Shown here one piece after another: positions 14,133 through 22,692 of a stretch of 34,264 nt of DNA. The stretch spans positions 1 to 34,264 of the forward strand of contig CAZOHN010000015.1 of assembly GCA_964579325.1 (NCBI GenBank), in the 5' to 3' direction. The notes below the pieces were generated by a model, which saw only the letters and a list, made by a program, of their open reading frames with translations, was not told where the DNA came from and made no database searches. The first letter of the stretch is position 1; every line of letters starts with the position of its first letter. The translations under genes were made by a program, and so were the position numbers. The DNA comes from CAZOHN01 sp964579325. Its GTDB lineage: Bacteria; Pseudomonadota; Alphaproteobacteria; Rhodobacterales; Rhodobacteraceae.

Positions 14133-15563
14133 TCAAGGCTGCCAGGTGTCATATCCCAGCGCCGCGTAGTCGCGGCCGTAGGTCGTCCGCGTGGCGGCCT
14201 CGACATCCACGTCGTGAAAATCGCCCAGCGCGAAGGGCGCGTCCGCCTCGGGTGGCGGCACATCGGGCGCGGCGATGCCTTGCTCCGCGGCAAGCGCGGG
14301 CAGGGACTGGCCAAGCCGTTCTTCCCGCAGGATGTGGTCTGGAGGCTGCGCCGAGGCGAACCCCTGCAACAATACCTCCTGGCTTGCCCAGGACGGATCG
14401 GTCCTCAGGCCGGTCTGGCCCGCGAGGTTGGCCTTCACGAAGGCAAGGAAGCCAAGGAATGCCGCGCGATGGTCGCGCCTTGTCCAGCCTTTGCCGGGGT
14501 CGCCTTCGGGGATCGGGACCGCGTGGTGGAGGCGCAATGTCTCGCGCAGCCGCGCCGCGGACTGGTCGGACGAAGAGGGCAGGATCGTCGCACAGAACAC
14601 GGCATGTGCCCGCGCGACGGGATGGCGCACGACCGTGAAGCTGCGGTGATCCGGATTCAGCCGGCGCCAGTGGCGGAGGGTCTTCTGGTTGAAGTCGCGT
14701 TTGAGCGCGGCGGGTTGCACGCCGTCGAGGGCGGCCAGCCAGGTCTCGATCCGGGCAACGGGGCCGCCGCGGATCGGCAGGAACAGAACCGGCGCCCCGG
14801 CTGCCGCGACCCAGGAGGGGATCATCGGCCCCCGCCTCGGCTCGGTTCCGTTATGGGACCAGAGGCCGAACGGGTCGAGCCCGGCAAGCGCTGCCTCCAT
14901 CTCGGCCGGGTTCGTCACCTTGTCGGCCACCGGTTCGGGGTTCTGCCGGACGAGGCTCTCGCTGGGCACGGTGAGCCGGCCATCGGTCCCAAGCCATGCG
15001 GCGAGGCCGTTCAGGACGGCAACATCGCCAAGATCGTCGTAGCCAATCTGGAACGCTGTCTGGCCTGCGATCTGCAGCGCATGGGCGATCCGGTTCCGGT
15101 GGGCGGCGAGATCGTCGAGGTAGGCGCGGAAGGCGGCCCCGTCGAACCGTATCCGGGCTGTGCGCCGACGCGACGGGTCGCGCAACAGCCACTGATCGGT
15201 CGCCGCGGCGATCTGGAGCGACACGAAGCTGTCGAGCGGGTTGCGGGTGAGCACGATCTTGGCGCAACCCGGATCGGCGAGCACGAGGTCGAGCACCCGG
15301 GGATCGTGGTCGCGGAAGTAGCGGAAGCCCGGCAGGCCCTTCGATTCGCTACGCATCCGGGCCAGAAGGCGCGCCGGGTCGGCCGACCGCTGCGCGTGGG
15401 TTACGCCGAACATCTCGGTCTTGCCGAGATGGCCGACGAACAGCGGGTTGAACAGCTCGCCATGGCAGCGCACGCCGGGGATTTCGTTCAGGCTCGCCTC
15501 GAGAAAGTTCGAGCCGGTCCGCATGTCGGCGAGCATCACGAAGGAATGAAATGCAGACGCCAC
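14133..15563 (-). CDS. Sulfotransferase-family protein with two sulfotransferase-like modules
   Basis: The 476-aa protein would move sulfate from PAPS to a carbohydrate. Module one is clear: the PAPS 5'-phosphosulfate loop MRTGSNFLEA (14-23) follows the first strand, and the 3'-phosphate motif is KIVLTRNPLDSFVS (Arg107, Ser112). A second region (about 255-400) looks like another sulfotransferase core, with PVLFLPIRGGPVAR and FTVVRHPVARAHAVF (309-323), but lacks a convincing 5' loop. Similar proteins have been labelled NodH-like. The GTG start at 15563 lies 3 bp after the stop of the Branch-family glycosyltransferase, so they are coupled. It is the last gene of the polysaccharide block; its substrate is presumably the glycan built by the upstream enzymes. 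Confidence 0.8.
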   Translation of the reverse strand: MASAFHSFVMLADMRTGSNFLEASLNEIPGVRCHGELFNPLFVGHLGKTEMFGVTHAQRSADPARLLARMRSESKGLPGFRYFRDHDPRVLDLVLADPGCAKIVLTRNPLDSFVSLQIAAATDQWLLRDPSRRRTARIRFDGAAFRAYLDDLAAHRNRIAHALQIAGQTAFQIGYDDLGDVAVLNGLAAWLGTDGRLTVPSESLVRQNPEPVADKVTNPAEMEAALAGLDPFGLWSHNGTEPRRGPMIPSWVAAAGAPVLFLPIRGGPVARIETWLAALDGVQPAALKRDFNQKTLRHWRRLNPDHRSFTVVRHPVARAHAVFCATILPSSSDQSAARLRETLRLHHAVPIPEGDPGKGWTRRDHRAAFLGFLAFVKANLAGQTGLRTDPSWASQEVLLQGFASAQPPDHILREERLGQSLPALAAEQGIAAPDVPPPEADAPFALGDFHDVDVEAATRTTYGRDYAALGYDTWQP

Positions 15564-15566
15564 GGG

Positions 15567-17267
15567 TCAGTTGATGACATAGGGCCGCCTGCGGCCGGCC
15601 TGGGGGTTCAGCTCGGGATCAGGATCTGCCGGGAAGTCTCCGACAAGCCAGGGGTTCATGCCCTGGTTGCGCAGGTTCTGGAGGAACCGCGCGAAGCCGG
15701 AGAGGTCGGCCATGCGGGGCGCCTCGGTGATGCGGCGGAAGTTGCGCGGGCCGATCTCGTCGAGGATGAGCTGCAACGGCTCCATCGGGGCCTCGACAAA
15801 CTCGGCCAGCGACCAGATGCGGACATGGGACTTGGTTTGCGCGCCGCGCAGCATCTCGATGTGGCTCGCCTCGATCGCCTGCAGGCGCGCCGCCTGCGCG
15901 CGGATCTCGGCGAAGTTGAGGTTGGACAGAAACAGCGGCACGGCCCAGGCACCCGAGATGACCGAGATCCGGGCATTGCGGTCCGCGGCGAGGAACGACG
16001 CGATATCCTGCCGGTCTCCCGGGCCGAACTGGAAGCACTGCCGTTCGCCCCGCGTGTTCCACACGAGGTTCGTCAGGAACCCCTGCGGGTCATAGTCGCG
16101 CAGCGTGGCACTGTCGGAAAGCGCCCCGTTGTAGGTGGTCTCGCCCCCGGCGAACCGAACACGATCGGGATCGAAGAGGTGCCCGTGCACACGGTTTCCG
16201 GCGGTTTTCTCGAGCCAGCCCTCGAAGTTCATGAAAAGCTCTGAGAAGCCCTCGAACACCGAATAGGGCGCGGCGGTCAGCCCGTTCTCCCAGCCAGGGT
16301 TCGGAAACCGGCTTTGCATCCTCAGGCCCGGACGGCCGCGGGTGCGCCGTTCGACCGCCTTGGAGAACAGCTTGTCGATCTTGCCCGGGTTCGGCTCGGC
16401 GTTCTTCGTCACCTGCGGGTCGTTCGACAGGAAGCTCGCATAGAGCTTCTCCGCCTTCGGCCAGATCTTCCGTGCCACGAAGCAGTCGGACCGGCGCAGC
16501 AGTTGCAAGTGATCGTCGTAGAATATGTGCGGCTTGCCCTGGAAATCGAACTTCGACAGCGTCAGCGGCCGGCTCTCGATGTCGGTCGCATAGAGCCGGG
16601 CGAGGGTCTGGAAGTAGCTTTCGTCCGGGATCCAGACGTGGCGGAAGTAGCGGTCCCAGACCGGTCGGCGCGGATCGTCGAGGATCGCCGACAGCGTCTG
16701 ACGCGTCAGGCACCACCATTGCGAGCCGAGGTGCGGCACGATGCCGGAGGGGACACGCCGGGACAGCCCGAACCTGCGCTGCACCCTGACGGCGAGGTCA
16801 AAGAAGCGTCGGCTGCGCTTCCACGAGAACGGGAAACGCAGGGTGAAGCGCTCGATGTCGAGCCCACCGATGGTCCAGGTGACTTCCGAGGTCGTGACGC
16901 TTTCGATGAAGTCGGTGCGGGGGCGGGCCGCAAGGTAGGACTGCAGGTCTTGCACCGGCCTGAGCGGAAGGCAGGAGCCCGAGCCCAGAAAGACATGCCG
17001 CACATCGGGAAACTCGCGCAGCATCAGCGCGGCGGCGGTCTGCGTGGCCTCGACGATCGACCAGCCGCCCCACTCGCAGCGGTGGCGTGCGGAGAACCGG
17101 ATGTTGTCGAGGTTCGACAGAGCCGCGCGGAACTCCTCGAAGTCTTCCTTGGTCACGCGCCGGTCGACGTGGATCACGACGGGGCACCCCGAGGATGCCC
17201 AATGCCGCGCCACCTGCGCGGCGCGGCCCAGCGCGGTGTGGCAAAGCATGAGAAACCCGACCGTCAT
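15567..17267 (-). CDS. Branch-family (beta-1,6-N-acetylglucosaminyltransferase-like) glycosyltransferase
   Basis: The 566-aa protein begins with a domain like the core-2/I-branching enzymes (about 1-270): VGFLMLCHTALGRAAQVARH, VVIHVDRRV, FLGSGSCLPLRP, HLGSQWWCLTRQTL and WIPDESYFQTL, the last carrying the probable catalytic Glu. The C-terminal half (about 285-566) is a separate unknown domain that I believe corresponds to DUF5927 of alphaproteobacterial members. Sugar and acceptor cannot be read from the sequence. No signal peptide or membrane segment is visible, so it probably acts at the cytoplasmic face. The ATG at 17267 overlaps the stop of the preceding glycosyltransferase gene (ATGA). 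Confidence 0.82.
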   Translation of the reverse strand: MTVGFLMLCHTALGRAAQVARHWASSGCPVVIHVDRRVTKEDFEEFRAALSNLDNIRFSARHRCEWGGWSIVEATQTAAALMLREFPDVRHVFLGSGSCLPLRPVQDLQSYLAARPRTDFIESVTTSEVTWTIGGLDIERFTLRFPFSWKRSRRFFDLAVRVQRRFGLSRRVPSGIVPHLGSQWWCLTRQTLSAILDDPRRPVWDRYFRHVWIPDESYFQTLARLYATDIESRPLTLSKFDFQGKPHIFYDDHLQLLRRSDCFVARKIWPKAEKLYASFLSNDPQVTKNAEPNPGKIDKLFSKAVERRTRGRPGLRMQSRFPNPGWENGLTAAPYSVFEGFSELFMNFEGWLEKTAGNRVHGHLFDPDRVRFAGGETTYNGALSDSATLRDYDPQGFLTNLVWNTRGERQCFQFGPGDRQDIASFLAADRNARISVISGAWAVPLFLSNLNFAEIRAQAARLQAIEASHIEMLRGAQTKSHVRIWSLAEFVEAPMEPLQLILDEIGPRNFRRITEAPRMADLSGFARFLQNLRNQGMNPWLVGDFPADPDPELNPQAGRRRPYVIN

Positions 17268-18274
17268 GCCCAGTTGCCCTTTGACATGATCCCGAGGATC
17301 TCGAGCTGGCGCCAGTTGATGTACTTCTCGGACCACTTGCACCAGAGGTCGGGATTGTCTTTCAGCCCCGCCGCATAGGCGCGATACTCGTGGCTGGCGG
17401 CATAGTGCTGGCGACGTTCAAGCTCCTCGGTGGCCTTCTCGCTGAAGGTATGCAGGAACTTTGCGTGCAGCAGGCACCCCGATGCCTTCTCGCCGCCCCA
17501 TTCATCGAAGGTGTTGTTCAGACCGCGCGGGAGGAGCATGTGGGTCGAGCTGACATAGGCATAGGCCTTGTTCCAGCGCACCAGCGGGATCTTGTTGAGC
17601 GCGGGCGCCCGGTCGGGACGGTCGGGAAAGAAGCAGCGCGACCTTGGGCCACCCTGGATCCAGAGGTTGCCATAGGTCCAGTTGCGCTTGAACGTGTAGT
17701 TGCCGCTGTCGAACCAGGCCGTGATCTCGATCGGGTCCTGCCCTTCGCGATAGGGCTGCTCATCGAGCCGGCCCTTGGGATACATGTCGAGCAGCATCGC
17801 CGGGAAGGACCGGATCGCCGAGGCGTCGAGCCAGTCGCAGAGCGCGGGCAGCGGCCGGGTGTCGCAGAACGGGTAGATCAGGAATTCGTCGACGTCGACC
17901 GTCAGGCACCAGTGGTCGTGGCCGTGGCGCATGAGGAGCGCGTTGATCCAGTCCATGCCGAACCGGGCGCGCTTGTAACTTGCCGGCGTGGACCAGAGCG
18001 AGACGTCCTTCTGCCGTTCCAGATACTCACGGCTGCCGTCGTCCGACCCGTTGTCGACCATCAGGAAATGCCGGACGCCGAGGTTGCGGTAGTAGCGCAG
18101 GAAATACGCGAGGCGCGGGCGTTCATTGCGCAGCGTGGCGAAAAGCAGGATCTCACCAGGCGCGATGGCTGCCGTGCGGTCCGCGACAACGCCAAGCTCG
18201 CGCTGCTTTCGCCTGGCACGAAAGCGGAGCCGCTTGCGCCGCAGTCTCAGGACGTATCTGCCTAGGATCCCCAC
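17264..18274 (-). CDS. Glycosyltransferase family 2-type protein (Glyco_tranf_2_4)
   Basis: The 336-aa protein starts with a very basic stretch (RLRRKRLRFRARRKQ) that may bind membrane phosphates. A GT-A fold follows: LLFATLRNERPRLAYFLRYY, FLMVDNGSDDGS (nucleotide-sugar site) and the metal motif in LTVDVDEFLIYP (127-130). This is the pattern of the family often annotated glycosyl transferase family 2 in Rhodobacterales capsule loci. It would extend a surface glycan, donor unknown. The GTG start at 18274 has only a weak GGGGACAG upstream. It overlaps the next gene by 4 bp and follows the GT4 gene after a 42-bp gap. Confidence 0.82.
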   Translation of the reverse strand: MGILGRYVLRLRRKRLRFRARRKQRELGVVADRTAAIAPGEILLFATLRNERPRLAYFLRYYRNLGVRHFLMVDNGSDDGSREYLERQKDVSLWSTPASYKRARFGMDWINALLMRHGHDHWCLTVDVDEFLIYPFCDTRPLPALCDWLDASAIRSFPAMLLDMYPKGRLDEQPYREGQDPIEITAWFDSGNYTFKRNWTYGNLWIQGGPRSRCFFPDRPDRAPALNKIPLVRWNKAYAYVSSTHMLLPRGLNNTFDEWGGEKASGCLLHAKFLHTFSEKATEELERRQHYAASHEYRAYAAGLKDNPDLWCKWSEKYINWRQLEILGIMSKGNWA

Positions 18275-18316
18275 TTCTGTCCCCGCATCGTCCGGCCGAG
18301 CAGGCCGCCTGAGGGC

Positions 18317-19555
18317 TCAGTCGCAGAAGTTGGTGAACACACGGTTGAAGTGTGCATCCCACGAAGGGGGGTCCTTGCGGTTCGCTGTCCCGCCGTTTCG
18401 TCCACTGCCCTGCCGCTCTGCCAGTTCGATTGTCTTTTGCGCCCAAAGATAGCGGTCGGCAGGATCGGCGTAAACCGCGTTGTCTCCGAGCGTTTCCCGG
18501 TAGACCGGGAGGGGTGCCGCGATGACAGGAACGCCATGACCCAGAGCTTCGAGAGGGGGCATCCCGAAGCCTTCGGCGAGGCTCGGAAACAGCAGGGCTG
18601 AAGCTGACCGGAGGAGGGCTGCAATCGCGCCGTCGGACAGCCCCGGGATCTCATGCAGGGTGCGGCCACGGAAGGGAAGCGCATCGAGACGCCGGAACGT
18701 CTCGAGGTTCGACCAGCCACGGCTGCCAAGGATCAGGAGCAGCGGAATGTCCGCTTCGGGCAGGGTTGCATGGAAATGCTCCCAGACATCGAGAAGCAGC
18801 GCGTGGTTCTTGCGCGGCTCGATGGTGCCGATGGTCACGAAGTAGGGCCGGTCGGGCATCAGCCCGGGGGGTAGCGCGGCGGGGTCGGGCGCGGCCAGCG
18901 TCACGCCGGGGGCAGCCGTCACACCCGGCGGGACCCGGCCCGCTGCAGAGAGATGTGCCTCGGTCCGGCCGCGCGCGTCTTCGGTCAGATGGACAACCCG
19001 CTGGGCATGGTCGGCCACGGCCTTGATCTTCGCCACGAAGGCGGCCGGCGTGCCGGCGCGCGCGAACTGGGGGTGATCCAGCGGGATCGTGTCGTGGAGA
19101 AGGACGTGCAGGCGAAGGCCCGGCACCGCGGCGATCCCGGCGAGGGTGGCAGCATCAAGGTTGGAGTGGCCGACGTTGTAGACATCCGCGCCGTCCGGCA
19201 CGATGGCGGCGAGACGCGCCGCAAGCCCACCGGGTGCTGAGCGGGACAGGGCATCGCGCCGCAGGCTCGCCTCGGCAAGACGGCGGGCAGGGGGCAGGCG
19301 CCGGGCCAGCAGTGCGCGGAGGTCCGGGGGCCCCCATGGCACCTGACCGAGAAACCTCGCGCGAAACGTCTGCGCCTCGGTCTTGCCGAGAAGGAGGTGT
19401 TGCCTCCGCGTAGAGGCCAGGAAGAATGCCGGCGCGGGGTCGTCGAGGAAGCGGTCGAGGTAGGCCAGTTCCACCCTGTCGATCCCGGTGAGCACCGGAT
19501 GACCCGTCCGCGTCAGCAGCCGGGTGATGTCGAGAATCCGAGGGCGCCGTTCCAT
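18317..19555 (-). CDS. Glycosyltransferase family 4 (group 1) protein
   Basis: The 412-aa protein is a GT-B fold retaining transferase. The N-terminal part contains VYNVGHSNLD and LHVLLHDTIPLDHP, typical of mannosyl/rhamnosyl-type GT4 enzymes. The C-terminal donor domain has YFVTIGTIEPRKNHALLL (238-255) and the EX7E-like region SLAEGFGMPPLEALGHGVPV (325-344). The sugar is not predictable. I took the ATG at 19555 because the family N-terminus (RILDITRLL) begins there; the frame is open further back into galU but without family similarity. The gene lies 35 bp downstream of galU. Confidence 0.87.
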   Translation of the reverse strand: MERRPRILDITRLLTRTGHPVLTGIDRVELAYLDRFLDDPAPAFFLASTRRQHLLLGKTEAQTFRARFLGQVPWGPPDLRALLARRLPPARRLAEASLRRDALSRSAPGGLAARLAAIVPDGADVYNVGHSNLDAATLAGIAAVPGLRLHVLLHDTIPLDHPQFARAGTPAAFVAKIKAVADHAQRVVHLTEDARGRTEAHLSAAGRVPPGVTAAPGVTLAAPDPAALPPGLMPDRPYFVTIGTIEPRKNHALLLDVWEHFHATLPEADIPLLLILGSRGWSNLETFRRLDALPFRGRTLHEIPGLSDGAIAALLRSASALLFPSLAEGFGMPPLEALGHGVPVIAAPLPVYRETLGDNAVYADPADRYLWAQKTIELAERQGSGRNGGTANRKDPPSWDAHFNRVFTNFCD

Positions 19556-19590
19556 TCCGGGCGCGAACCCGCGACGAGGTTCGCGAGAGT

Positions 19591-20481
19591 CTACTCGGCG
19601 GCCTTGCGCACCGCGAACATGTTCGACAGGAACTCGCCGAATTCCGCGCCGAGGTCTTCGCGCGCGAGTCCGAAGGCCACTGTCGCCTGAAGGAAGCCGA
19701 CCTTCGAGCCGCAATCGTAGCGCTCGCCCTGGAAGCGGTAGCCATAGACCCCGCCCTTGTCGATCTCGGCGGCGATGGCGTCGGTCAACTGGATCTCGCC
19801 GTTGGCGCCGCCCTTGATGCGGCTCAGGTGCTGCATGATCTTCGGAGACAGGATGTAGCGCCCGATCACCGCGAGGTTCGAGGGGGCTTCACCCGCAGGG
19901 GGCTTTTCGACCATGCCCTTCACCTTCACGAGCGGCCCATTCTCCTCGGCGATGTCGAGGACGCCATAGGCCGAGGCCTTGGCCGGCGGGACCTCCATGG
20001 CGGCGACGATGTTGCCGCCGGTTTCCTCGTACGCTTCGACCATCTGCTGAAGGCACGGCTTCTCGGCCGCAATCACGTCATCGGGCAGGATCACGGCAAA
20101 GGGTTCGTTTCCGACAAGGCGCTTGGCGCACCAGACGGCATGGCCAAGGCCGAGCGGTCGGTGCTGGCGGATGTAGGCGATTGCGCCTGAATCCATGTTA
20201 GTTGCCTTGAGCGTCTCGAGGAGCTGTTCCTTGCCGGTCCTGCGCAGCGCGGCCTCGAGTTCGGGCGCGTGGTCGAAGTAGTCCTCGAGCGCACCCTTGC
20301 CGCGCGAGGTGACGAAGATGAATTCCTTGATACCGGCGGCGCGCGCCTCGTCGATGGCGTACTGGATGAGAGGGCGATCGACGAGCGTCATGATCTCCTT
20401 GGGGATCGACTTGGTCGCAGGGAGGAACCGCGTTCCAAGACCGGCAACCGGAAAGATCGCCTTGGTGACCTTGCGCTTCAT
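19591..20481 (-). CDS. galU: UTP-glucose-1-phosphate uridylyltransferase GalU
   Basis: The 296-aa enzyme makes UDP-glucose from UTP and glucose 1-phosphate, supplying glycan and glycolipid synthesis. The nucleotide-binding loop is FPVAGLGTRFLPATKSIPKE (10-29). Further motifs are EFIFVTSRGKGALEDYFD, LGLGHAVWCAK, FAVILPDDVI, VKGMVEKP and GEIQLTDAI, all in the expected order and spacing for GalU. It is the only sugar-nucleotide synthase in the block besides kdsB. The 202 bp upstream carry AT-rich direct repeats, so it may have its own promoter separate from the cysQ-kdsB-GT2 unit. Confidence 0.95.
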   Translation of the reverse strand: MKRKVTKAIFPVAGLGTRFLPATKSIPKEIMTLVDRPLIQYAIDEARAAGIKEFIFVTSRGKGALEDYFDHAPELEAALRRTGKEQLLETLKATNMDSGAIAYIRQHRPLGLGHAVWCAKRLVGNEPFAVILPDDVIAAEKPCLQQMVEAYEETGGNIVAAMEVPPAKASAYGVLDIAEENGPLVKVKGMVEKPPAGEAPSNLAVIGRYILSPKIMQHLSRIKGGANGEIQLTDAIAAEIDKGGVYGYRFQGERYDCGSKVGFLQATVAFGLAREDLGAEFGEFLSNMFAVRKAAE

Positions 20482-20589
20482 CTCTACTCCGCCTCTTCAA
20501 TTCCTGCGCTGGAGTCCAATGCCCAGGACCCGCGTCAGGATGTTATCAGGTTCGCGTGCGAAATCGCAGGCAGCATACCCTCGGTTCTC

Positions 20590-20612
20590 GCGACAAATTA
20601 TTGCGAAATTAT
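20590..20612. repeat. AT-rich direct repeat upstream of galU
   Basis: GCGACAAATTAT (20590-20601) is repeated as GCGAAATTAT (20603-20612), a period of 13 bp. A related palindrome, TGCGA-AA-TCGCA, lies at 20557-20568. This is the most AT-rich patch in a GC-rich window and sits about 75-130 bp before the galU start, so it is a candidate regulator-binding region. Confidence 0.35.
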
Positions 20613-20683
20613 GGTGAAGTCAGGGGAATTCGCCTGCAAGTGCGGCTCTCACGCCTTGACGACACGTTCCGGCAACAGATCGC

Positions 20684-21895
20684 TCAGCTAACGTCCTGAC
20701 TCGACACTGTTCTGCTCATGCGACCACCAGGCGCGAAACAGTGCGGCGATGCAGGGAAGCGGCCGTATGGAAAGCGCCCGCCGACTTGCTCCCACCACCC
20801 GCCAGAAGAGAATCGCACAGATGATCTTCTCGCAAGAGGAGAAGACAGGAACACCTTCACACGGTTGCCCGAAGCGACGGCGGATGCGGCCTCTGCCCGA
20901 AGGCGCGACGCCTGCCAGCTGCGGCCCGCAAGGATGCGTGCGCCATGAAAGCGGGGCGCCCAGCGAAGAAACCTCTCGATTGACGGCGCCATCACGCCTC
21001 GGACCGAGAGAGGACGCAGCAAGCCCTCGATCACACCCGCATCGAACGTGGCAAGGACGCGGGGGACGTCACGCGGCTCGGCCTGTCCGGTGACGAGGTA
21101 GCGAAGAAGGCGGCGGCGCTCCGCCTCGCGGGTGGCGTCAATGACGGGCTGCACCCGGTCAGGCGCATGCTTGCGCAGGAAGAGCGACAGGCTCGCGCCG
21201 TTCTCGAAGAGGTCGAGCGGGAGGCGGTCGGCGCGGCGGCGCGGGCTGGCCGCAAAGCCGTGGTGAACCTGGGCGAGCGGCACCAGCGCGGTGGCGTGAC
21301 CCGAGGCGGCGAGGCGGAGGTTGAGGTCGGTGTCGTCGAGATAGAAGCGAAAGCCCGGGTCGAACCCTCCGATCCGTGCAAGCACGTCGCGCCGCACGGC
21401 CATGTTGGTGCCTTCCGTCTTGGCACAGCCGTCCGGCCTAGGGGCGAACACGCGCGGGGCATCGCCCCAGTCGGGCACATCCACGGTCCTTCCGGTCACA
21501 TCGACGAGGCGGCCGCGCCACTGGAACTTCACCCCGTCGCGTCCCCGGACAAACCCGCCCGCGGCCGAGACGCTCGGACTGGCGAACGGCTCGGTGAGGT
21601 GGGTCAGCCAGCTGGGCTCGGGCACCGCGTCATCGTCGATGAACGCCACGATCTCGCCCGCGGCCCGGGCGATCCCGGCATTGCGGGCGGCGCCAATGCC
21701 CGGTTCCTCGACGGCAACGGTCTTCAGTCCACGATCGAACCCGGCGGCCGAGAGGGCTGAAAGCCCCGGCGGGTCAGCGGCGACAACGATCTCGAAGGCA
21801 GGATAGTCAAGCTGAACGAGGCCGCGGATGCAGCGGCAGAGACAATCCGGCCGGTCGCGGCTCGCGACGACGACGCTGACCGTCGGTGCCGTCAC
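20684..21895 (-). CDS. Glycosyltransferase family 2 protein
   Basis: The 403-aa protein has a classic GT-A domain at the N-terminus: PTVSVVVASRDRPDCLCRCI, VEEPGIGAARNAGIARA and the metal-binding AFIDDDAVPEP (84-94). GTNMAVRRDVLARIGGFDPG then FYLDDTDLNLRLA give the acceptor-side and catalytic acidic residues. The last ~150 residues are basic and helical and could contact the membrane or substrate. Donor and acceptor are unknown. The GTG start at 21895 overlaps the kdsB stop (GTGA), so the protein is probably made together with the CMP-Kdo enzyme. It may act on a Kdo-containing acceptor, which is inference only. Confidence 0.85.
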   Translation of the reverse strand: MTAPTVSVVVASRDRPDCLCRCIRGLVQLDYPAFEIVVAADPPGLSALSAAGFDRGLKTVAVEEPGIGAARNAGIARAAGEIVAFIDDDAVPEPSWLTHLTEPFASPSVSAAGGFVRGRDGVKFQWRGRLVDVTGRTVDVPDWGDAPRVFAPRPDGCAKTEGTNMAVRRDVLARIGGFDPGFRFYLDDTDLNLRLAASGHATALVPLAQVHHGFAASPRRRADRLPLDLFENGASLSLFLRKHAPDRVQPVIDATREAERRRLLRYLVTGQAEPRDVPRVLATFDAGVIEGLLRPLSVRGVMAPSIERFLRWAPRFHGARILAGRSWQASRLRAEAASAVASGNRVKVFLSSPLARRSSVRFSSGGWWEQVGGRFPYGRFPASPHCFAPGGRMSRTVSSQDVS

Positions 21896-22692
21896 GGCAG
21901 CCCGGCCTCCGCCAGCATCGCCTCGATCCGGGGCACATCCTCGGGGTTGTTCAGCTCCCAGAACGGCCGGCCCCGCGCCTCGACCTCGACGCAAAGGACG
22001 GTCCGGCCGCGCTCGAGGAACCTGAGCTGCTCCAGCCCCTCGAGCGTCTCGAGCGGGCCCGGGTCCCAGTAGGGATAGGCGGCCAGCGGCGCAGGGCGAT
22101 AGGCGTAGACGCCGACATGGTGGAACACGGGCGTCATCTCGGCATCGGGATAGTCACGCCCGGTGTAGGGCATGACTTCCTTCGAGAAGTAGAGCGCCCG
22201 CCCGCCCACGCCGAATACGGCCGTCGTGCCGCCCACGCGGCCCGCGGCCCTGTCCTCGCGGAACCCGCGCAGCGCCTTGCCGTCGGTGCGCAGGACCGGG
22301 GTCGCAATCTCGGCGGCAGGCTCGGCCCGGAGCGCCTTGACCAGAGCTTCGATGAACCAGGGCGGCGTGAGCGGCGCGTCGCCTTGCAGGTTCACGATGA
22401 TCTCGTAGCCGCCGCCGAGCTTCGCGTGCGCCTCGGCGCAGCGCTCGGTGCCGTTGCGCGCCTCGGAGGAGGTCATCACGACGTCTGCGCCAAAGCTCTC
22501 GGCCTCGGCTGCGATTCGGTCATCATCGGTGGCGACAACCACCCGGTCGATCGCCTTCACCGCCATCGCCGCGTCCCAGCTGCGCCGGATCAGGCTGCGG
22601 CTCTCCCCCGTCGCACCCTTCAGAGCGACAAGCGGTTTTCCGGGGTAGCGGCCTGAGGCATAGCGCGCCGGGATGACGAGGAGGACCGACAT
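21892..22692 (-). CDS. kdsB: 3-deoxy-manno-octulosonate cytidylyltransferase (CMP-Kdo synthetase)
   Basis: The 266-aa enzyme activates Kdo with CTP to give CMP-Kdo for LPS and for Kdo-linked capsules. The motifs are VIPARYASGRYPGKPL (6-21), VVATDDDRIAAEA, MTSSEARNGTERCAEA, NLQGDAPL, YFSKEVMPYTG and HHVGVYAYR. GPLETLEGLEQLRFLE then closes the active-site region. Two starts are possible: GTG at 22695 or ATG at 22692. I prefer the ATG, which gives the usual MSVLLVIPARY and overlaps the cysQ stop by one base. It forms a tight unit with cysQ upstream and the GT2 gene downstream. Confidence 0.93.
   Translation of the reverse strand: MSVLLVIPARYASGRYPGKPLVALKGATGESRSLIRRSWDAAMAVKAIDRVVVATDDDRIAAEAESFGADVVMTSSEARNGTERCAEAHAKLGGGYEIIVNLQGDAPLTPPWFIEALVKALRAEPAAEIATPVLRTDGKALRGFREDRAAGRVGGTTAVFGVGGRALYFSKEVMPYTGRDYPDAEMTPVFHHVGVYAYRPAPLAAYPYWDPGPLETLEGLEQLRFLERGRTVLCVEVEARGRPFWELNNPEDVPRIEAMLAEAGLP

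Noticed and set aside
14214..16244. A 676-codon open frame on the plus strand opposite the sulfotransferase and Branch glycosyltransferase genes
   Set aside because: Its translation is rich in Arg, His, Gly and Gln with no family motifs, while the opposite strand encodes clear PAPS and Branch-domain motifs. Long antisense frames are expected in GC-rich DNA.
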